Origin: Thamnaconus septentrionalis
Lineage: Eukaryota > Chordata > Actinopteri > Tetraodontiformes > Monacanthidae
Reading direction: 5' to 3'
NCBI GenBank assembly: GCA_009823395.1
Contig: CM020519.1
Coordinates: forward strand, 15,429,001-15,493,000
DNA: 64,000 nt
In this document: piece after piece, positions 46,327 through 60,100 of the stretch
Layout: every line of letters begins with the position of its first letter
Numbering within the stretch: the stretch's first letter is position 1
Made by a program: the position numbers and the translations under genes
Notes under the pieces: model-generated
Database searches by the model: none
Seen by the model: the letters and a program-made list of their open reading frames with translations, nothing else
What the model was told of the DNA's origin: nothing

Positions 46327-49238
46327 TAATTCCCATTTCCTGATATAGTTTACCTGTAATTCCTGTCTTTGCAATACATGGGGAACTTATCACTGGCGAA
46401 GGGAACAATCTTGTGGAATCTCTTCAAAATGGCCACTTTGTGTAACTTCTTTTCTCCTGCAGACGAGCCGGAGGACAGAAACTGCGACTCGCCCCGAGAG
46501 GTGAGGAAACCAGATGCGGTGCGTGTCCCGATACTGAAACCCAAAAATAAGCAAACAAACAAAAAATCTTGCACTGAATCTAATACAAGCAGATATAAGA
46601 ATAGATCTGTGACTCTTTTTTTTTCTTTTTTTATACACGAATGTGTGTGCGCCTCTGTCCGTGTACGTGTGTGCGCAGGGAGAGACTGGCAGGCTGCGGA
46701 GGAGGCCCGTCCCCAGAGTGACTTACCAGGCTGGAGATCCATACTATATCAGCAGGAGACAGAGAGACGAATGGCTGAGCCGCTGGAAGATGGAGGTGGG
46801 AAAGAAAAAGGAATTTAAAGTTTGGCTAAAATGGAGGCTTTTGTTGATCAGAATGAAACACCAGTAACAGAAACAGCACGCTTACCTCGGTCATGTTGAT
46901 AATATGATGGCATGTTGTTGTTTTTTTATGTTTTGTACCTTTCATTTATTTTGCAAATAAAACTAGTGCTCTTAAACATTTACATTTTTGGAGAAATTTA
47001 ATTTTAAGAACCCTAAAACTAAAAACTCACACAATATGGACACAAAGTGCTCTCTTTGAGTGAAACCTGTGTTTTCAAGCACACACACTGTAAGCGACAT
47101 TCATAAGCGGGAACTAGCTTAAGAAACAAGTTATTGAAGATTATGAATTGTGATTTAAGTAGCGTCTTTCCAGTCCTCTTACCTGCAGCGGTTAAAGTTA
47201 CAGCAACTTTCTTTTTTCTCTTGCTAAGTCCAGTTATAAATCCCTCAAAATATCATGAGACAAAACCTACATTTTTATATCACTTGGCCGATCCAGTGGT
47301 TCAGATATCCAATGAACATGGCTTTTCACATGTTCATCTTGGAAACAGCCGCATCCGGAACAATGGAGTTCCTTCAGAAATGAGTTGTCAGTGATTTGGC
47401 ACCGTGGCGTATGAGCCAATTTGAATCCAATTGTCTTGCCAAAGACAATATGAAGCAGAGGGAAAGCATCTTTCCCGCACAGAGAATTCCCTTAGTGTGT
47501 TCTTTGCAGTATATGACCAGTTAAACAGTTCTCATGATGAACCCCTTTTTTGTAAATGTTTCATGAGAATCCCTTAATGATAATCTTTCCAACAACAGCC
47601 ATTGTTTATAAGTTGGCCGTAACTTCCTGTTTTTCATTGTAGCTAAACTCTGCCGCTTCATTTACATTCTGACTGGTGAAAAAAACCAAGCAGATTTTCA
47701 GGGTGATTTCAAACTTTGTGTGTGTGTGTGTGTGTGGGTGGGGGGGAGTTGAAAGTAAGATGAATAATTGGATCATCGTCTGCATCTGAATAAGGGTCAT
47801 CATCCTTTAATTTGTTTAGTTTAAAATGTAACATAGTCAAGTTAACAAGACTTCCTGCCTTTCTTGCCCTCAAGTGTACTTGTTTGCACTGGAAGGGAGT
47901 GGACTTCCCATCTTTACAAAGACATAATAAGCTGGCAAATGAGAAAATGACACATAAGTAGCTGAACAATGTTACATTGAATCAACACTTGCATATGTCA
48001 CTGGATAATATAACCCCAGTTAGCTATGCACTGCATGGTCCTGTGGTGTTGGAGTGATACAATCTCAGCCAAGATGGCAAGATTGTCTTTCAACCCACAG
48101 CAGCGTCAGATTTATTACTATTTATTGGTTGTGATGGGGCTTGGCGTTTCAGACTGGGAAGATACAGTGGTACTGCAATTGCCGCTGATGGGGTTTTTTT
48201 TGCTACAACAACCAACAATCATACATCAGGCTCATATGTTTTAACACTCAGGACTTGCGGTTGGTTGTTGTGACCACATTTCTTTTCTCAGTGGGGCTCC
48301 ACAAGACGAGTTGGACAAGTGCAATCATTTAAAAACAATTACTGGCCCTTCTGCTATTTTCTAATACGTTCTCATATGCAAAACCTGGAGACACATGCTG
48401 GGCGGTGAGCCTATAATATTAATCCTCTCTGGCTCTTCACAACGGTGCAGGTTTCTTTGTGTGTCTGTCTGCTGGTGACCCTTCAGTCGATATCCCAACT
48501 CACTACTGTAACTGTTCTAGAATGACCTTTTTTTGCAGTTAGGAGGGAGGATAAAGCTTGTGTCTTTTTACCTCTAGGCTAACATTACACCAAAGACGAC
48601 AAATATTGAGCTAATAATACAGTATTTAGCGGCTTGAGGGTGTGTTTGGCTTAAACATCAGAACTCTCTCTCTCTCACATCTCTGATCCAATAGATGGTA
48701 TTTTATAGTTAGTAGCTTCTAGCATCATGGCACCTGGACTGCCAACTTTTCAAGTCTGGTTTCTCACATCCGTCTTGAATATTTGACTTAACCAGTTGGC
48801 ACCCAAGCCTCAAGGAATACTTGAAGCACATTAGCCGGGTAATCAGGCATTGGTGTGAATGTGTTGCCAGGCGATGGGAACAATTCAAGGCACTTTAATA
48901 CATTCAAGCGTCCACGTTTAGCTTGAGCTCAGTGCTTTGCCACACCTCATGAACACTTTGCTCATTCACGTGTCGCCTTGTCAATACACATGAATTTATA
49001 TGCTGTCACAATATTAGATTAGATTACATTACATTACATTAGGTTAAATTAGATTAGATTTTATTGGCATTGCACATGTCAACAAATACAGAGCAACGAA
49101 ATGCAGTTAGCATCTAACCGGAAGTTTTTGACAGTAAATTGAAAACAAACACACAGTTTATATACTCATTATATGATAAACATGTACTGTATATGTGTCT
49201 GTGTGTGTGTGTACACATATATATACACACATATATAG

Positions 49239-49319
<81 letters not shown>

Positions 49320-50363
49320 GCAAATTAACAGGTAATTGAAGAAGAAGAAGCATTTATTAATCCCACATTGGGGAAATTTGTTTAATTACAGCAATAGTAG
49401 TGTGCAAAAGAAGGAAAATTGTATTAATTAAAAAATACATTAAAGAAATAAAATAAAAATATTTATAGACTAAGAAAAGATTTAAAAAAACAAAAACAAA
49501 ATATTTACTCTAATTATTTAATTGTTGCTACTGAAACAGATATAAACAGAATATAACAGGTTAAAAAAAAATATGCCGATGAGATTTATATGATTATAGG
49601 ATTTACACAGATTTTGATGGCTGCAGTGTGTACATGAGTGCACGGAGGTATTGACAGTAGTGATAATTAGTGGACACCTAGTCCAGTTCCTCCTTGGGGG
49701 GGTGTTGAGGGATGTGGAGTTGGTTTGTGGGAGCGAGTGGGGTCGAGGGTCGTCTGTGTAGAAGAAGCTGTTCCTGAACCTGGTGGTTCTCGTCGTCCGG
49801 GGGCAAACAGTCATTTATATGTGAATCAGTTTGTGATTCACTTTCCTTGAATCTCCCTGGACCTTCTGGTTGCGATCGTTGCCCCGGGATTAAAGAGAGG
49901 GTTATCCCCTCATGTGTGCGACGCTGCCTGACCCCCCCCCCCCCTCTTTGGGACTTCAACACTCAGAACCTGCTGCAGCGACACATATGTTAAGCTCCGA
50001 CCCTGACACATCCTCTCGCCCTTATCAGTCCTCAGGCTTGCATAACCTCCGACCTCAGCGCCGGCACATACCTCATGTAAACACTCGGCTTGGATGTTGT
50101 TGTCGCTGCGCGTGCAACGAGGGCATATTTGCCATGGCCGCCAAGCTCCCCGGCTACCAAGGCAAGAACTTCACACTGCACGTGTCACTGTGGTTCACAT
50201 AAACATCTGTTGGGCAATGGAGCCTCTAAATCACACAGTTGACTGCTGACCAATCAGCGGAAGGGTGGGGGGGTGGAGCGGGTTAAAGAAAATTCGGGGG
50301 CTGAGTGCGGCCCCCGGGTGAGGCGCAGGCAGAGTGGAAAGTGTAGGAGAAAGAAGAGGAGGT

Positions 50364-50398
<35 letters not shown>

Positions 50399-53300
50399 CA
50401 GATGGAGAAAATGACAGAGAGGAAGAGAGCCAGAGAGGAGGAAGGGTTGCAGTTACAGAGCTGCCATGTCCGGCCTGTGAGTAATTTAATTTCTGTTTCT
50501 TTTCTTTTTTTTCTTTCAATGTGTGCACGTGGAGCTGAGCGTTCAAGTGCATGAGGGCTGTTCAAGTTCTCCCTTGCAGCGGCGGAGACCGACTTCAGGC
50601 CGAGAGGGCTTTTTTCATACAGGGGGAGTCTTTCATTAGAATGCGTTCAGCCGCGGCTTCTTGAACTTACGTGAAGGTGGAGCATGAAGTCATGACCGAC
50701 AGGGCGATGACATCACAGTTAACAGCTGATAGCTCAGAATCTGCTAGGCCCGCAGCGGCCACGGTGGTTCCTTCCTTCCATTGTTGTTGTTGTTGTTGTT
50801 GCTCTCCCCTCTGGACACAAAGGCACCAGAGTAATAGACAGTCTGAGTTTGCCTTCGTCAAGTCACTGTGTCATTATGAAGTTCGAGATGTTTTTTTTTC
50901 CATCACCGATACATAAACAGCAGGAGGCGCCTCTTGCTACCATCGGTTAGCATCGTTAGTTTTCCTTCGTTGCCGGTTTAGAATTTTTTTTTTTTTTATT
51001 GCGCTAGCAATTAAAACGACGGTAAAACCGCCATGCCCTCACTATACGGAGAGCTTTTGTGTGAAACCACCCGTATTTACCTCTAATAAATCCCACGGCT
51101 GCGCCTAATGAGCCGTGACTGGGATGCGTTGACTGTGGTAGTTTACCGCTCTCTCTTAAATTGCGCTTTGGGTGTTTTTTGTCGGGAAAAAGTTGGGGTT
51201 CATCCCGGGGTCAGGGTCGGTCACGCTCATAAAGTGGGCGTGGCTTTGAGAAAGGGCTCGTTGGAAATGTCACAGAGGGAGGGGTCGGAGGTCAAGGGGG
51301 GCCAAGGCGAGCAGAGTGAAAGCGCGCTGACCAGGCCGCGGAGGGCGCCAAAGTTCAAAGTCGTAACTCACAACTTTGCGACCCTTCTTTGCCTTTTTTT
51401 TTTTTTTTTTTTTTTTGTCCTCAGGTGAAATTACGCATGCCTGCTGTGTTCTTGTCCGCGCCGGGATTTTTCTGCGACAATGCCGTTGCGTTCCATAGAT
51501 CACTTTTATTTTAACGTGCCAGAGGTCACACTGGGGATGTCAGACTCACAGCGAGTGATGCGAAAAACACCTGCGCTCGAAGACGGGATGATGGATATTG
51601 AAGCTGCTCAGACGTTTGATTTACATCAAATCAATTATTGAAAACTTTTTCTTTTTTTTTTTTCAAATATTGAACTTTGATTTCAATTTGCCCAAAGTCT
51701 ACTCTGCCATCACTCAAAGACAGTCGGGATGGGTTGCGGCACCTACTGCTAACCTGAGTGCAGGACAATCGGTGCAAGAAAATGAACATAAAGCATATTT
51801 TCAAAATGTTTGCTTCAAAATCCACTCACCATTATATTGAATCCCTGTCTGATGGAGGGGCGACTTGTCTGCTTTGCCTGCGACTGTGACCAGTCAAACT
51901 GATAGGACATTGTAGGTCACTGAAGCTGTTGTTCCTCTAATTTTAACCGTGCGAGGTGATGCTGTGATGCTGAATCTCATTTAAGATACATTTCAAGTGA
52001 TCTGCCAACATATTGACACGCAAAAAGCAAGACAACTTCTGCCTTTGTCGAGCAAGTATCATGCGCCTTTTTTACGAGGAACCGCCGAGTGTGACGATTT
52101 TGTCGCCGTCGCTCCTTTTCCAGCCGCTGAGTAGATTTATTGCCGTGTGCTGCTTCTACTCTCAGTTGCGCTTCTTGTCTTTTTTGGGTGCGCTTTACTC
52201 CTTCGTGTTCCCGCACAAACAAACAAACTCCTTGTGCTTTGCTCTGCCTTGAATGTTTTCTTTCAGAGTTTTTCAGAAAAAGCGCTCGCTCCAGTCGCTC
52301 TGACATCTTCCCTCCAGACTTTCCAGCGTTTCATTGTCCAGCACCTGTTTTAGGCAGCGGCCCTGATTCACTTCTCTTTGCCATTGACGCTGTCCGTGCG
52401 CCTCCACCGTGAGGCTGATCTTATGAGATATTTATGTCTCCAGATTGCCCGCCCCTCGCCCGAGGAGAGCGGCCGTTGCCAGTTTGGCTTGTTCACTGCT
52501 GTGCAGTGTTAAGTTTGTGTACTTCATGCCTCATTAAATGGAGGGTGAAGCACAAATTTTGGCCAGAAGTTTCAGTTCGCTGAGTTTGAGTTGTTTGGTT
52601 TTTTTTTGGTTTTTTTCCTCCTCTAGTGAGTGGACCTTTTTGTTGCAGACGTTATAAGATTGTAAGAGTTCATTCACTCACACATCTGTTGTGTCACATT
52701 GCTCATGTGTCTTCGCTTGCGTTGCTGCTTACGATTTTGGTAAAGATGCCAAAAATGCATCTGAGTTTTGCCAAAAAAAAAAGTCGTTTTTTTGATTGAA
52801 AACTGTTTCACAAAACTGTATCGCGCCTGTTTTTAACCTGTGACTGACGAACCGCGTTAGCTCGTCAGCGCAAACGTTCAATCATTCAATCCCCGGTAGG
52901 CTCGGTAAGCAAATATCAACTTCCAGTTTGGAGCTGCCACTCAAAATAGTGGCTCACTTAGCTTTCTTGGAGTGGGCCGAGTCCGTCAGGTGATGTTGCC
53001 CAGCAACAAACACGGTTTCATCCGTATGTCTCGTGGCTACACTTCGCAAGTGCGTCTATTGAGCCAGGATTCATTGGAATGATGAAATCTGTCCATACAT
53101 ACGTACACAAAACTCCTATTCACACACAGAGAGACCACATCAGAAGGTCCAACCAATAACGCACCTCTGTTGTACCTCTTCCTCCATAAGTAGACAGCAA
53201 GTCACCTACTCTGACCTAACGCCGATGAACGAACCTCTGTGGGGGCAAAATCGTATTTTTTTTATTTATTTTTTTGCTTTTTCTAACATCTTTTCTCGGG

Positions 53301-54110
53301 CTGCTCAAAGAGCAATTATTTAAATCTGTACCAGCTGCAAACAGGTCGTCCGGCTCCACGTGGCACTGCTTTGGGTCAGAGCGGTGCCAACCAAAGCAAT
53401 GCTTGACCACACACGTTTTTTGCACACAGTCATTGCCAGCTTTTTGGGGGGTACGCGATTACACGGGCCGAGGGGAAAATCCAAACATTTATCGAGAGCT
53501 GCGCTGCAACATGTGGAGTTTACGCTAACAGTGCGATGAGTGGGTGGGTGTGTTGTGTGTGTCTGTGTGTGTGCGTGCGCGTAGCCTACCCATGATCCAT
53601 GTCACAGGCTGATTGGGATTTTATGGGGTCGAAGGTCAACAGAAGCAGGGAAATGTGAACTTGCGACCCGGGGTTGAGCGGAGGAGTGTGAACTCATGGC
53701 CCAACTCTCACCCCTCTGTCTCTCACTCTGCTCACCTCTTCTTCCCATGTGCTCCTCTTTGTTTTGGTTGCCGTTTGAAATGTAACTGATATCAATTTAT
53801 TTCCAGCTGACTGGGTCTCACAGTAGTGCCGTGTCCAGGGCTGAAAGTACCTGGAATTACTCAAGTACACAAAGGAAATAATTTATAAAAAATAAAGACA
53901 AATTCAAAAAGAAAGGAAAATTTGTTTTCCTTAGTTCCATTGATCCGTCTGGTATAATCCTACACTGCACTGTGAGCTCACGAAAGAACTAAAGACGTAC
54001 TAAAACAATTGTAAGATAAATGTGCATCAAAATGACCTTAATCAAAGGCTTTAAAGAGATACTGCGTGTGTACTCACACACAGGCTACTAACATCTTCCC
54101 CTCTTGGTCA

Positions 54111-54146
<36 letters not shown>

Positions 54147-57100
54147 AAAGGACAGAGGGACATTGAAGGAGGTGTCATGATTTGACTGTTTTCTCCAGAA
54201 GCTCTCGCCTGTTTCTGCTATTCTTTCACTGCTACTCTTGCTAGCCGTTTCTGTGACTGCAACAGTGTTGAGTTGAGTTCTGATTTGGAACTGTTGCATT
54301 CCATGCATCATAAATTTTACCTAAAACTCCCTGGAGCATATCAGAATGAAAAAAGGGTTGTGGAAAAATGGCTTATTTGAGCACTTCAACACCATTTTGG
54401 ATTGTTTAAGCCGACTGTTTTAGCTAACTTAGCTTAGCATCTGGGCTAAACAGTATGTTAGTTCAAGTAACAGAAGCTGCTGATGTGTGTCTCCCAAACC
54501 TTCACTGTAGATGCGCTTCGCTGACATTCAATCAAACAACTCACTTGTAATGCTGCAAACTCTTTACTGTAGCGTTGCGAAAGGTTTAAAAAATCTTGAG
54601 GTTTGCTCCTCACGACGCCAAACTCATGCTCCGTATCTCCCTCTGTTTCATTTCATTAGGTCCATTATCTGTTTACACCACAACTCTATCTTTGATTCTC
54701 CCCTGTCTCTCTCCCTCTCCCTGCTCTCCGTCTCGCCTGCCTCTCTCAGATGAACCCGCTGAACTGGCTCACCACCGCACCCTTTCTCCCCGCTCACTTC
54801 CTGTTTAGAGTAACAATTAAAGGATTGTTCCGACAGCCCTGGGCATCAGGCGCCTTGATCTAAAACAGCCACCGCATCGGCGAGAAAAAGAGCCACATAG
54901 AGCAACAATTACGTGACCCAGTTGGGAGGCAGGGGTTTTGCCGTCCGATTGCCAAAGTAAGACGCGGGGAGCCGTGTTGAGGGAGGCACCCAGGAAGGGA
55001 CGGTGCCCTCGCCAGGCAGCAGTGGCTCAGGCATGATCATCAGTGAGAGGAACGCAGCCGAGGCGCCAATTAAAAGTGATACCATGCGTTACAGTTTTGA
55101 CAACCAATTATTCCTCCTTAAAACTTGGCTGAAGGTTAGACTCAGACAGCACGTAGCGAAGCCAAGCCCACCTCCACACAAGAGCGGCTTGAAAAATTCA
55201 AGTAATACTTCTGGGGTGTCAGGTATGGGTACGATACCGGAGTTAAATACTCCGGTATCGTACCGATACCTGTACGATTACCTGTACGATACTCGTACTC
55301 GTAAAATACATGCCGATGCCACGACACCAACACAAGTTGTATGGGCATGTATATGACAATTTTGTTATATTTGTGTTTGTACTGCAGTAAAACTTGAAGC
55401 AGTCACCCATGTACTAGAAATACATGCTTGAGGAATGTTGTTCAAATGACAAAACATATTTGGAAAAATAAAAAAAAAATCAAAGTAATTCTATGATGTG
55501 TATTGCCCCTATAAAGTGCTCGTATTGTACTTGTAAAAAAGTGGCATCGGTGCATCCCTAATTAATTTATGACGTCATAAATTACTAGGATAATAAACTT
55601 TATTAGCTTTTTACGTCAGCCAATGGGCCCTTTCATCTGTCTCTTTACCTTTTTTGTAAACTCTCACTGAGCTCGCTGAGATTTCGCTGCTCTAATCGAA
55701 AGTGCTTTTCCCATGGTGCCACCTCTTTGTAAGTCCCTTTGCGCGAGCCGAACTTGCCTTGAACTTACTGAAGTTCAAGAGTTTTCCGAGAAAGCTCCAG
55801 CCATTAGATAAGTTCTGTTATCTAACGTGCCATTAGATGAGTTAAGTTTTGTTTAATTCTCACCATTTTGACCCGAGTCTCTGCTCTCTGCTCGCAGGCA
55901 GAGCGACGGGCCTACAGAGAGGCCGAGATCAGCATCATGGACGACATATCGGAGGCGGGCTCTCACAAGGAGGACGACCCGGTCGACCCGGGCAGCCCCG
56001 CCCCTCCGCCTTCGCAGCAACACACGGATCCCGCCTCCCCGACCGTGGCCGTCACCCCGGAGCCTGTGGTCCGAGGGGAGCAGGCCACGCCCAGTGAGAT
56101 AGAGCACCAGGTAAGCCTATGATCCGCCGCTGACAGCAGTGCGCTGGTGGACAAATGCAATACTTTTTTTGGCCAAAATTTCACAATATAAGTAATAACA
56201 GCACATGTGAGCTGGAATAAAGTACAATTAAAAAGAAGCACACTTATTCCCTCCTGGCTTCGGTCGTCCCTCCACAACATGAACCCAAAACAATTAAGAG
56301 GCCTTTAACTCAGTAGGACCCACATTTTTTTCCTTATCATGAAGACCAAAACTTATTCCACAAAGATAAAAAGGCTAGCCAACTTTATATCATGTCTCGT
56401 AAATTAATTGTTGAAATTATTGAATAGAATTATATGTCCTGCAAAATTGTTGCCCAAATTTTCTCTGTGTATATCCATCCATCCATTTTCAATACCCGCT
56501 TCTTCCTGAACTCAGGGTTTCGGGGGTCTGCTGGAGCCTCTCCCAGCTGTCTTAGGGCGAAGGCAGGGTGACACCCTGGACAAGTCGCCAGTTCATCGCA
56601 GGGCCACATAGAGACAAACAACCATTCACACTCACATACACACCTACAGACAATTTAGAGTTTCCAATTCACCTCCCATGCATGTTTCTGGACTGTGGGA
56701 GGAAGCCGGAGAACCCGGAGGGAACCCACGCAGACAGAGAGAGAACATGCAAACTCCACACAGAAAGGTCCCAGGCTGGAATCAAACCCACGACCTTCTT
56801 GCTGTGAGGCGGCAGCGCTAACCACAGCCCGTCAATGAATATATATATTTTAAAACATATATATTTATAATATATATATAAACTTTCCCAGAAGCCGCGA
56901 CCCTATCAAAACAGCTCCACGACCCACTTTTGGTTCGTGACCCACCAGTTGAGAAACACTCCTTTACCTGTACGATCTTCTCTCTATTTTCGGCAATGTC
57001 TGATCACATGCAGTGAATAGCAAAACAAGAATGAGTAAAGTATGCACATCACCTTGTGACTGTAGGTTCCAGTGCACAGCAGACCAGCCAGTCAAAAGGT

Positions 57101-60100
57101 GACATGCCTGGTCGCTCCATTTTAAAACAAACTGCGTGACCTGTCAGATGCAGATCCTGGCTTGCTGGCTTCATACCAGGAATAGACTCACTTTGAAAAA
57201 AAAAAAAATCTTTATGAAGAACAGAAGATCCATTTGTAAAAACAGCATTAATCAGGAGAGCTTGTAGACAAATACTGCAACCTTTGGTTGATGTCCATCG
57301 GGAAATGCCGACATGGATGTTCAGAGATGGGGCTTTTTCAAAAGTTGTTAATGTTTTAATTCTCTTCATATGTTGTGCCACATCCTCTCAGCTCCTACCC
57401 CTTAAACCACAGTTTGATTCTCTTGGGAAGACCAACTAGGCCAAACACTCGTCCACTTGTCACTTTTATACAAGTACTTTCTCTAAAAATTAAAAATAAA
57501 AACAACACCAACAACATGTACTCAAGATAGTTCGCATAGAGATTTTAGATATTAGTCCTGCGACCTGAATCTAAGTGCGATATTCAATAAAATTCTTAAT
57601 GGTAAATTTTAGAGCAGGCAAACTACGGCCCTGGGGCCATATGCAGCCCATTAAGCTTAATAGACTTTGACTTCGTTAAACTTTGTTCAGGGTTGTGGAA
57701 ATTAGACAGTTGTAAATTTGGCATTTCTTCATTTGTTTCATGCGTTATTTTACTTTGCTTGCCTGGAGTTGGTTCTGACTCATTGTCCACGGCCTCGTCA
57801 CAGGATGGCCGAGGCTTTAACATCGGCACGCTGGTGTTCGGGAAGCTGCGGGGGTTCTCCTGGTGGCCCGGCCGGATCGTCTCCTGGTGGATGAGCGGCC
57901 GGAGTAGAGCCGCGGACGGCACCCGCTGGGTCATGTGGTTCGGTGACAGCAAGTTCTCTGTGGTGAGTTTAATCCCTTTTTATTATTCCATTAAAAATGA
58001 GAACGCTCCCGATGTTTTCTGAAAATGGGAGAAGTATTCTGTTACAGGTAAAAGTATTTGCTCTTAATTTGTTGTTTGATGAAGCCTTTATGAGCAGGTC
58101 AAAGGTTTTTTTTCAGTTACAATATAAAAACTTCTTGCAGAAAAAAGACCCTTGGCACCGAAGCAGCTGCCCTTAAAATAGACCGACTTCCTGTGACTCA
58201 CACAGCGGCCTCAACTTTGATTCACATCCCCTCCCCTTTCCTGTGTCTCTGTTTAATCTTGACGTTACAATTCCGTCCGCTCGCAGGTCTGCGTGGAGAA
58301 GCTGATGCCTCTGAGCTCGTTCTCGTCCGCCTTCCACCAGCCCACTTACAACAAGCAGTCCATGTACCGCAAGGCCATCTTCGAAGCTCTGCAGGTAGCG
58401 GCTCCGCCTTCTCAACTCCTTTGAGTCATTCTGGTGGTTGAATGGCCTGTAGTTCTCACGCTAGAAATTGTGAATAATATATTGTGAATATTTACATGGT
58501 TATTTATTGTATTTATTCTCCTATCATTGGCATTGGTTAATTGTATTTGAAAAAAACAAGTTGTACAGGTAATTACCTCGTATGGTCATTATGTGCAGAA
58601 GGGGTACGATTAAATAAGCAAATCCTTCTTGCTACTATTCCTAATATTATGTCTATTTGTTCTTGACTGATTTAAGTCTTTTCATTTGTTCTTTTGTTCG
58701 CACATGTTTGAAATAAATTCTTTATTCATTCATTCATTCACTGAATTACGAGTACAAATGCCCACCAACGCCAAAGTCCCTTGTCTCTCATTAAATTCTC
58801 ACTTTGAAAAGATCCCATGGTGGTGTGAACGCAGATATTTCATATTTTTTTTAGGGGGGGGTTTCTCATGCTTTACAAGCTTGCATTGGATTAAGTTCCA
58901 CTGAACTGCTTTCATTTCATATTTTAATGTGGCTCGCCTTTTCATTTTTTCAGTCAAAGTGCACATTTAGCCGTCTTTACAACATCACAGGGGTTGAATA
59001 AAAGAACCGCATATAAAATCTGTTATGTTGAACCAGAAAGTGAACATGTGGGTCTGCCCGTTACTTCTTTCCGTAGGTGGCCAGTGTACGGGCGGGACGA
59101 CAGTTTCCTTCCTGCGATGCGAGTGATGATGCGGACGGAGTGGAGATCCAAACCCGGCAAATGATCGAGTGGGCGATGACCGGATTCCTTCCAAGCGGTC
59201 CGCAAGCGCTGGACCCCCCAGAGGGTAAACACGTGAAATTAGACCCTAATGTCTTGGGAAACCCCAAGTTAAGTGTGTTTGCCGTGGAACAAATTATCGG
59301 CGTGTCTCAGCCCTGCCTTGCCGAGTACCCATTGCTACAGTTTTGAAGTTTTTTAATGTGTGCGATCGCCAATGACGGCTGTGAACCATCCCTTCAGGAG
59401 AGCAGAACCAATACAAGGAAGTCTACCCGGAGATGTGGTCCGAACCCGAGGCGGCGTACACGCCCCCACCTGCCAAAAAACCCCGCAAGAACGCAGCAGA
59501 AAAGGCAAAGATCCGGGAGGTGATTGACGAAGGGACCCGAGGTAAACAAGCCATTACGCAGTTTGAGCCAAAGTTGCTTATTCCCAGAGTTGAACCTACA
59601 ACTTATCTCGAGGTTTACTTAAAAAAAATAAATAAATCTTGAAATTGGAGGACTGGCGAAACATGTTCACATAAACCAAAACATTTTGAACCTGTTTTTT
59701 GTTTCACCAGTTTAGTTAACGATACACGTTTCAATACGCGCACTGGACAGTTTGCAGAAAGAAATTCCACGGGACACGATGAAAACTTGTTATTTATGCA
59801 TTTCTTCCCAGGGAAAACAATAATCTCAGAATTTGAAGTGTTTCAAAACACAGTGTGTGAGATCTTGTAGCACCTAGTGGTGAGAAAGCGTATTGCAAAC
59901 AATTAAATACCTCTTTATTTGTCATGTTTAGTGTTAAGAATGTGTCCAGGTTGTCTCCAAAAAAAAGTGATAAAAATTAAAAAAAAAAAAAACATTTGTA
60001 TCTTTTTGTATCTTTGGTTCTATGAGAACATTTAAAATTGAAATGAAGAACCATCAAATGTGTGTTTCACAGTTCTTATCGTCTTGCTTTATTTTCATTT

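Noticed and set aside
50466..50476. ATG at 50466 (MSGL...) as the short-isoform start
   Set aside because: It reaches the donor in the wrong phase for the exon at 55898. The ATG at 50402 is in phase and has an upstream in-frame stop.
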